A stretch of DNA of 5,487 bases from Prevotellaceae bacterium (GTDB taxonomy: Bacteria > Bacteroidota > Bacteroidia > Bacteroidales > UBA932). Where the stretch lies: positions 1-5,487 of the forward strand of contig JAITKG010000049.1 in NCBI GenBank assembly GCA_031278495.1. Reading direction: 5' to 3'. The notes beneath the pieces were generated by a model. It was not told the origin of the DNA. It saw nothing but the letters and a program-made list of their open reading frames with translations, and searched no databases. The position numbers and the translations under genes are program-made. This document shows, in pieces, positions 1-3,700 of the stretch (positions are counted from its first letter, which is position 1; each line of letters opens with the position of its first letter).

Positions 1-18
1 ATGTCAAAGAAACATAAT

Positions 19-85
19 TAACGCCGCAAATATAAAACAATATTTTTTATTTACAAATTTTATTTTATATTTTTTTGCGGCGTTA
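19..85. repeat. Interrupted inverted repeat, possible terminator or small palindromic element
   Basis: The left arm TAACGCCGCAAA (19-30) is exactly complementary to TTTGCGGCGTTA (74-85). Pairing resumes inside with TATAAAA (31-37) against TTTTATA (63-69), leaving a four-T bulge (70-73) and a 25-nt AT-rich loop. The left arm starts on a TAA that closes one plus-strand frame (19-21), which would suit the end of an upstream gene, but only six codons of that frame are visible. There is no T-run right after the right arm, so it is not a classical intrinsic terminator. It could also be a tiny palindromic repeat element. The repeat is certain; its function is a guess. Confidence 0.55.
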
Positions 86-109
86 GCCAATTAGTCACAT
101 TAGCTGCTC

Positions 110-186
110 GCCGCGATAGCCCAATTCGTAATTCTTAATTCGTAATTTTTAATTCCCAAAGCCCCTTCGGGGCTTGCCGCGATAGC
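110..186. repeat. Composite repeat cluster: direct repeats, heptamer array and hairpin
   Basis: Two exact copies of GCCGCGATAGC (110-120 and 176-186) bracket the cluster, and each is followed within two bases by AATTC. Between them are five tandem heptamers of the form AATTNNN (123-157: AATTCGT, AATTCTT, AATTCGT, AATTTTT, AATTCCC), then a GC-rich hairpin (159-175). The arrangement looks like a short intergenic repeat family. Read on the minus strand, part of it would give a pseudo-peptide containing NYELRITN, a string that repeats of this kind commonly yield in spurious ORFs. No coding role is supported. Confidence 0.65.
159..175. repeat. GC-rich 7-bp hairpin
   Basis: AAGCCCC (159-165) pairs perfectly with GGGGCTT (169-175) across the three-base loop TTC. 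It is the only strongly GC-rich patch in the intergenic region. Neither strand has a proper T-tract directly after the stem, so it is not called a terminator. It lies inside the repeat cluster and probably belongs to it. Confidence 0.6.
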
Positions 187-408
187 TAATTCCTGCTGTT
201 TTGACGAAAAAATGCCTTTTGGGGACAAAAAACATGCAACTTTGGCGAAAATGCACACGATTATGTGTTCGTTTTTTTTGATAAAATGGGTAGAAAAGTC
301 ATTTTTTCTATAAAAAAAGAACAATTTGAAAGCTTTTTTTTGTTTTTATAAATAAATAGACGCTAAAATTTTAATAAGCCGATACTGTTAAAAAAAGTTA
401 AAAAAGCA
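187..408. other. AT-rich stretch without a recognisable gene
   Basis: This stretch is dominated by A and T runs and carries no credible coding sequence on either strand. A minus-strand ORF can be read from 324 to 100, but half of it runs through the repeat cluster and its product is low in complexity, so it was not called. One TAAAATTTTAAT element (364-375) recurs in the palindrome at 409-430. Nothing else is apparent. Confidence 0.6.
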
Positions 409-430
409 ACAAATTAAAATTTTAATTTGT
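409..430. promoter_or_regulatory. Perfect 22-bp palindrome upstream of the promoter candidate
   Basis: ACAAATTAAAA (409-419) is followed directly by its exact reverse complement TTTTAATTTGT (420-430), with no spacer. It ends nine bases before the candidate -33 element. Its core TAAAATTTTAAT (415-426) also occurs at 364-375, 51 bp upstream, close to five helical turns. A loopless palindrome next to a promoter suits a dimeric regulator's operator, but AT-rich DNA produces such symmetry by chance more easily than balanced DNA. The symmetry is seen directly; the operator role is inferred. Confidence 0.35.
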
Positions 431-439
431 ACGGAAACA

Positions 440-470
440 TTGTTTTTTTGTTTATTTTTTCATAGTTTTG
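440..470 (+). promoter_or_regulatory. Candidate Bacteroidota-type promoter
   Basis: TAGTTTTG (463-470) fits the Bacteroidota -7 consensus TAnnTTTG, and TTG (440-442) lies 20 bp upstream, within the 19-21 bp spacing usual for the -33 element of this phylum's primary sigma factor. Transcription would begin near 475-478, giving the protease a leader of about 200 nt, or reading first through the small ORF at 520. I found no other full match to TAnnTTTG between here and the start codon at 678. T-rich DNA makes chance matches likely. Confidence 0.4.
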
Positions 471-519
471 TGCCAATTTTAGTATATTTTTTTGTAAATA
501 TAGAACAAAAAGTAGAAAA

Positions 520-627
520 ATGAAAAATTTTCTAAAGTTGATTTTTGGGTTACGATTTATCCGAAAAGCAGGAATTAGAAAAAAAATTAAAAATGATGCA
601 CGAACAGTCTATAAAATAATGAAATAA
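520..627 (+). CDS. Possible 35-residue basic small protein
   Basis: An ATG at 520 opens a frame of 35 codons closed by TAA at 625-627. The product begins MKNFLKLIFGLRFI, a short hydrophobic and basic stretch, and continues with a lysine- and arginine-rich tail; about a third of residues are basic and only one (Asp26) is acidic. It lies downstream of the predicted promoter and ends 50 bases before the protease start, so it could be a leader ORF on the same transcript. Against it are its length, the AT-rich setting, which favours Lys, Ile and Asn codons by chance, and the lack of a recognised family or a clear ribosome binding site. It may be only part of an untranslated leader. Confidence 0.2.
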   Translation: MKNFLKLIFGLRFIRKAGIRKKIKNDARTVYKIMK

Positions 628-677
628 TCACCCATACAAAAAAGCTATAAAAAATTATTAACCTAAATTTTTGGAGT

Positions 678-749
678 ATGAAAAAAAATCAGTTATTTAA
701 ATTATTGCTTTTATCCTTTGCAATAATGTGGTGTATTCCCTCTTTTGCA
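678..749 (+). other. Signal peptide, residues 1-24
   Basis: The N-terminus has three lysines (residues 2, 3 and 8), a hydrophobic core LLLLSFAIMW and a c-region ending in SFA before Gln25, a typical signal peptidase I site. Cys19 lies in the context IMWC, which is not a lipobox, so a lipoprotein is unlikely. Confidence 0.88.
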
Positions 750-3700
750 CAAATCAAAAGGGGAGGGACGCCACCGAGTTTTGCAGCAGCCAACAGGGTG
801 AAACGAACTGTACAAGAAATCAAATTGTTGCAGGCGCCCAACCTTGTTTCCCTGAAAGCAGAAGATGAAAACAGGGCGAAGACAGGCTTGATGCCGAGGA
901 TTGCCAAAATCCTTCCGGCAAGTTACACGGTGGAAAACGCCGGGGAATGGACGACCCTGCCTACAGGGGAAAAGATTTGGCAATTGCGCCTGCAATCTCC
1001 CGGAGCGATAGCGTTGTCGCTATACTACGACCGGTTTTATTTGCCGGAAGGTTCGAAGTTGTTTATTTACAGCGCTAATAAAAAGCATGTAGTAGGCGCA
1101 TTTACGGCAGCCGACAATCCGCAGTTCGGACCTGAATTTTCTACAGAAATGATTGCCGGCGACGAGCTGGTGCTCGAATACGTGGCGCCGGCAACTGCTA
1201 CCGGTATGCAGGTTGCCCCGTCGTCGCAGTTGTTCTTAAAATCCGGCGCGGCTAAAGCCATGTCGAATGGCGGTACGCAGCCGGTGATTTCTATTTCCGG
1301 CATAGGCTATGTGTATAATAGCGCGATTATCAGCGTGTCGCCGGCATTCTACAAGCCGACAGGTCCCGGCAATGAAGGTCGTTCGGCTGCATGTATGGTG
1401 AATATCAATTGCCCCGAAGGCGGCGCATGGCAAGACCAAAAGAAAGGCGTTGCCGCTACTATTCAACGTATTGCCGGCGCTGAATGGTTATGTTCCGGCA
1501 CAATTCTTAATAATACGGCGAAAGACCGGACGCCTTATTTTTTAATGGCTTATCATTGTAGCGAAGCTAATGGTAAGGTGGCTACCGCAGCTGATTTAAA
1601 TCAATGGCGGTTCTATTTTCATTTTGAACGTACCGATTGCGATAATTCCTCGCCGGTGGCCGCCTACCTGACGGCTACCGGTGCGCAGCGTTTGGTTGCT
1701 ACGCATATAAACGGCGGCTCCGACGGCTTGTTACTCCGCCTGAATACGAATATTCCCGATGATTGGGACGTTTACTTCAACGGGTGGAACCGCTCCAATA
1801 CGCCGATGAATAGCGGAGTAGGTATCCATCATCCGCGGGGCGACGTGAAGAAAATATCGTTTATTACCGCCCCGTCCACAGATGATACGTGGGCTAGCGT
1901 CGAGGGTATCGGCGCTCCCGACGCCCACTGGAACATTAAATGGGGAACGGTGAACGGTAAAAAGGGAATTACCGAAGGCGGTTCGTCCGGTTCGCCTTTA
2001 TTTGATGAAAACGGACTGGTCGTCGGCTCGCTTTCCGGAGGTAACGGAAACGCGTCAGATGTTTGTGTGACAAGCACCTATAGCTTATATGGGAAATTAT
2101 GGTGGCATTGGGACCAGTCGCCCGACCCCAACCAGCACATGGCGAAATACCTCGACCCCATTGGATCGGGCGTAACTACGCTGGAAGGGATGTATTCGCC
2201 TCAGGAAACAGCGGCGAATTTTGTAGCCGGCGATACAAGTATTTATGTGACGCAATCCATAGAATATAAAGATATTTCGACGCTGGCGGCTACATGGAAA
2301 TGGACGTTTGAAGGCGGTACGCCAGCTAGCCATATAGGACGCACGCCTCCTGTCATACAATATAATACGGTGGGCGTCTTTACAACGACTTTGATCATCA
2401 ATGAAGGTACGACAAGTGAAAAAACCGCTACCAAAACGATTACGGTATCTGTTAAAGATAAATTAGTGGAAGAAATTACGGGTACGGGAGCAACGACCAA
2501 TTACTATGCGCCGTTGGGGACGCTGGCCGGTGATTACCGCTACCACCGCACGGCGATGCTCTACCATAAGGAAGAATTGGATTGGATGGACGGTTCCGGT
2601 GCGATTACTTCGCTGACATGGCAGAAAAAAGCCGACGATTCCCACGCGAGAAATATAAAAATATGGATGAAACATTATCCGGCTACAGCGGCGGATTTAA
2701 GCGTTGCCAACTCCGTAGCAGCTATTTCGGGACTGTTTGCCGATGCTAAATTGGTAGTGGATACCGCCGGATTTAAAAATACTACAGGCTACTACGAATT
2801 TTCCTTTAATCAGGGCGACAAACAATTTTCCTACGACCCCAACCATTCGTTGCTCATTTTGGTGGAAACAGACTACGGCGACGATACCCCCACCGTGACA
2901 AGTGTTACACCCGCACGGACAATGCCCAATCATACGAAAGCCTATGTGGAAAAAAAGAATGGCACGACAACTGAAGCATCGGTATCTTCCCGTCCGGTGG
3001 TGCGGATGACTTATAAGATTACGCCGGTAACGCCGGTAGCCGATTTTACCATTTCAAACGCCGCCGGAATATTTATGGAAAAATTTGACGCCAATCAATT
3101 TCCTGCCGGTTGGACGGTGGAAAAACCCGGCGCCAGTAACAACAAATGGATACTTGATAAGTTTTTTGCTCCTCATGACTTTACGGTCATAGACCCCAGT
3201 AATGTATATTCCGCTGCTATTTCTTGGGACACTGACAACGTGGTGGATTCCTGGTTGATATCGCCTGTGATTTCCATACCTGCTACGGCTGTGCCGAAAA
3301 TAAGTTTTTATGCCCTCTGGGGCGGCAGCGACGCGCCGGCGGGAATGTTGAAATTCTATATTTCGGAAGGCAACGGCAAGAACTGGGTAGAGAAATGGGC
3401 GAATATATACGAGGATTTAGGGGCGTGGCGGCAAGTCATTTTGGATATCCGGGAATATGCCGGAAAAAATATACAACTGGCATGGCAATATTTCGGTAAA
3501 AACTTAGACGCCGCCGGTATCGACAATGTCTTTATCTCCGGTCAACAAGATACTGAAATAACCATTTACGAAGGCGAAGCCGTGTCGTTTACCGACCGGT
3601 CTGCAGGACCACCGATTTTCTGGCAATGGACCTTACCGGGCGCCACGCCCGCTACCGCTGCGGCAACCAACCTTACGGCTACTTATACTGCCGCCGGTAC

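Noticed and set aside
2..94. Open frame from the left edge to TAG at 92-94 as the end of an upstream gene
   Set aside because: It runs through the inverted repeat, gives an AT-driven product rich in Phe, Asn and Ile, and has no recognisable feature; only about 30 codons are visible.
123..157. Heptamer array considered as a CRISPR array
   Set aside because: The units are 7 bp and contiguous, with no spacers, so this is a simple tandem repeat.
100..324. Minus-strand ORF of 74 codons
   Set aside because: Its C-terminal half is a translation of the repeat cluster (AIAAS twice, NYELRITN) and the rest is AT-driven low complexity. No family is recognisable.
673..676. GGAG considered as a Shine-Dalgarno site
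   Set aside because: It is only one base from the ATG at 678, too close for normal pairing with 16S rRNA, and no later in-frame ATG keeps the signal peptide intact.
678..749. Lipoprotein signal peptide with Cys19 as the lipidated residue
   Set aside because: The preceding residues IMW do not fit a lipobox, and a clean signal peptidase I site (SFA before Gln25) follows.
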